Of a stretch of 20,023 bases of DNA, positions 19,560 to 20,023 are shown one piece after another. The position numbers and the translations under genes were made by a program. Below the pieces are notes generated by a model. It saw only the letters and a list, made by a program, of their open reading frames with translations. It was not told the DNA's origin and did no database searches. The stretch lies in NCBI GenBank assembly GCA_027596035.1, contig JADGJA010000393.1, forward strand, positions 1-20,023, given 5' to 3'. This DNA comes from Thoreauomyces humboldtii. Taxonomy: Eukaryota > Chytridiomycota > Chytridiomycetes > Spizellomycetales > Powellomycetaceae. The number at the start of each line of letters is the position of its first letter. Within the stretch, counting starts at the first letter, position 1.

Positions 19560-20023
19560 CAGGTCAGGTCGGACTGGGGAAAAGCCAAGCGACTTTTGGA
19601 TATGGGCCGTTGACTTTTGAAGGGGAAGAAAGAGGGTTCTCTCCTCGTTGTCGAAAGGCCTAGCAAACGGTTTGACCGTACGAGAGGGGGTTTCCTGGTG
19701 GTGAAAAAGTGTGTGGGACAAGGAGACAAGCAAGGGTCAGCACCAAACGAGAGATCCTCATCGTTGCCCTCCGAACTTACTGAAACTACTTGGAACCGAG
19801 CGACAACGACCTCCTCTTCCCTTGACTTTCAAGGGCTGTGGTGGTAGGTGGGGGTAAGCTGAACCGTGGCCTCTGTTGTTTCCTCACTGCCGTTTCCAGA
19901 ACTCGGGTGGTGGTGGGATGGGGTAGTTGTTTTTGTACGGGTGGGAAAGAAGTGCTAGTTCGATGTAAGTGGGCTTTGTGCCAATACTCGTGGTGGGTGT
20001 CAGTGTTAGGGTTGATGTAACGG
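19560..20023. promoter_or_regulatory. Upstream flank of the coiled-coil gene
   Basis: The open frame containing the ATG at 19559 runs upstream to about 19733 without another ATG, so 19559 (or the adjacent ATG at 19556) is the likely start. The remaining sequence to the window end has only short open frames; no gene or RNA is recognised. Confidence 0.45.

Overview
The window is nuclear DNA of a fungus. It is GC-rich and holds six protein-coding genes, five of them split by short introns (nearly all 65-105 nt, GT-AG except one GC-AG), with convergent and divergent neighbours rather than operons. Two features point to fungi: a Zn2Cys6 (C6) transcription factor with a fungal-specific transcription factor domain, and an Sds3-type subunit of the Sin3/Rpd3 deacetylase complex. 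A gene with three doublecortin (DCX) domains is unusual for a fungus. DCX proteins are best known from ciliated or flagellated lineages, so I suspect a zoosporic (chytrid-like) fungus; that placement is inference.

Layout. 435-1782 (-): secreted, probably GPI-anchored SGNH/GDSL esterase, four exons. 1783-2494: divergent promoter region. 2495-3340 (+): intronless class I SAM-dependent methyltransferase. 3341-3631: convergent 3' region. 3632-5958 (-): Sds3-like corepressor subunit, seven exons. 5959-7654: 1.7 kb divergent intergenic region with simple repeats and no convincing gene. 7655-10950 (+): triple-DCX protein, six exons, with a long charged tail carrying a repeated FFTKGG-type motif. 10951-11270: convergent 3' region. 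11271-14061 (-): C6 transcription factor, four exons. 14062-14991: its upstream region, with a tandem pair of TGATTTTAATCA dyads and a CATGCATG pair. 14992-19559 (-): about 1,400-residue Pro/Gln-rich and coiled-coil protein of unknown function, six exons. 19560-20023: its upstream flank.

The genes do not form one pathway. Two are gene regulators (Sds3-like, C6 factor), one is probably microtubule-associated (DCX), two are enzymes, and one is a large, probably nuclear, structural protein. The most unusual item is the DCX gene: each of its three domains is cut by a phase-0 intron exactly 30 residues after the domain start, and its tail has a repeat I do not recognise. Exon boundaries were derived by hand from splice signals and frame continuity, without transcript data.
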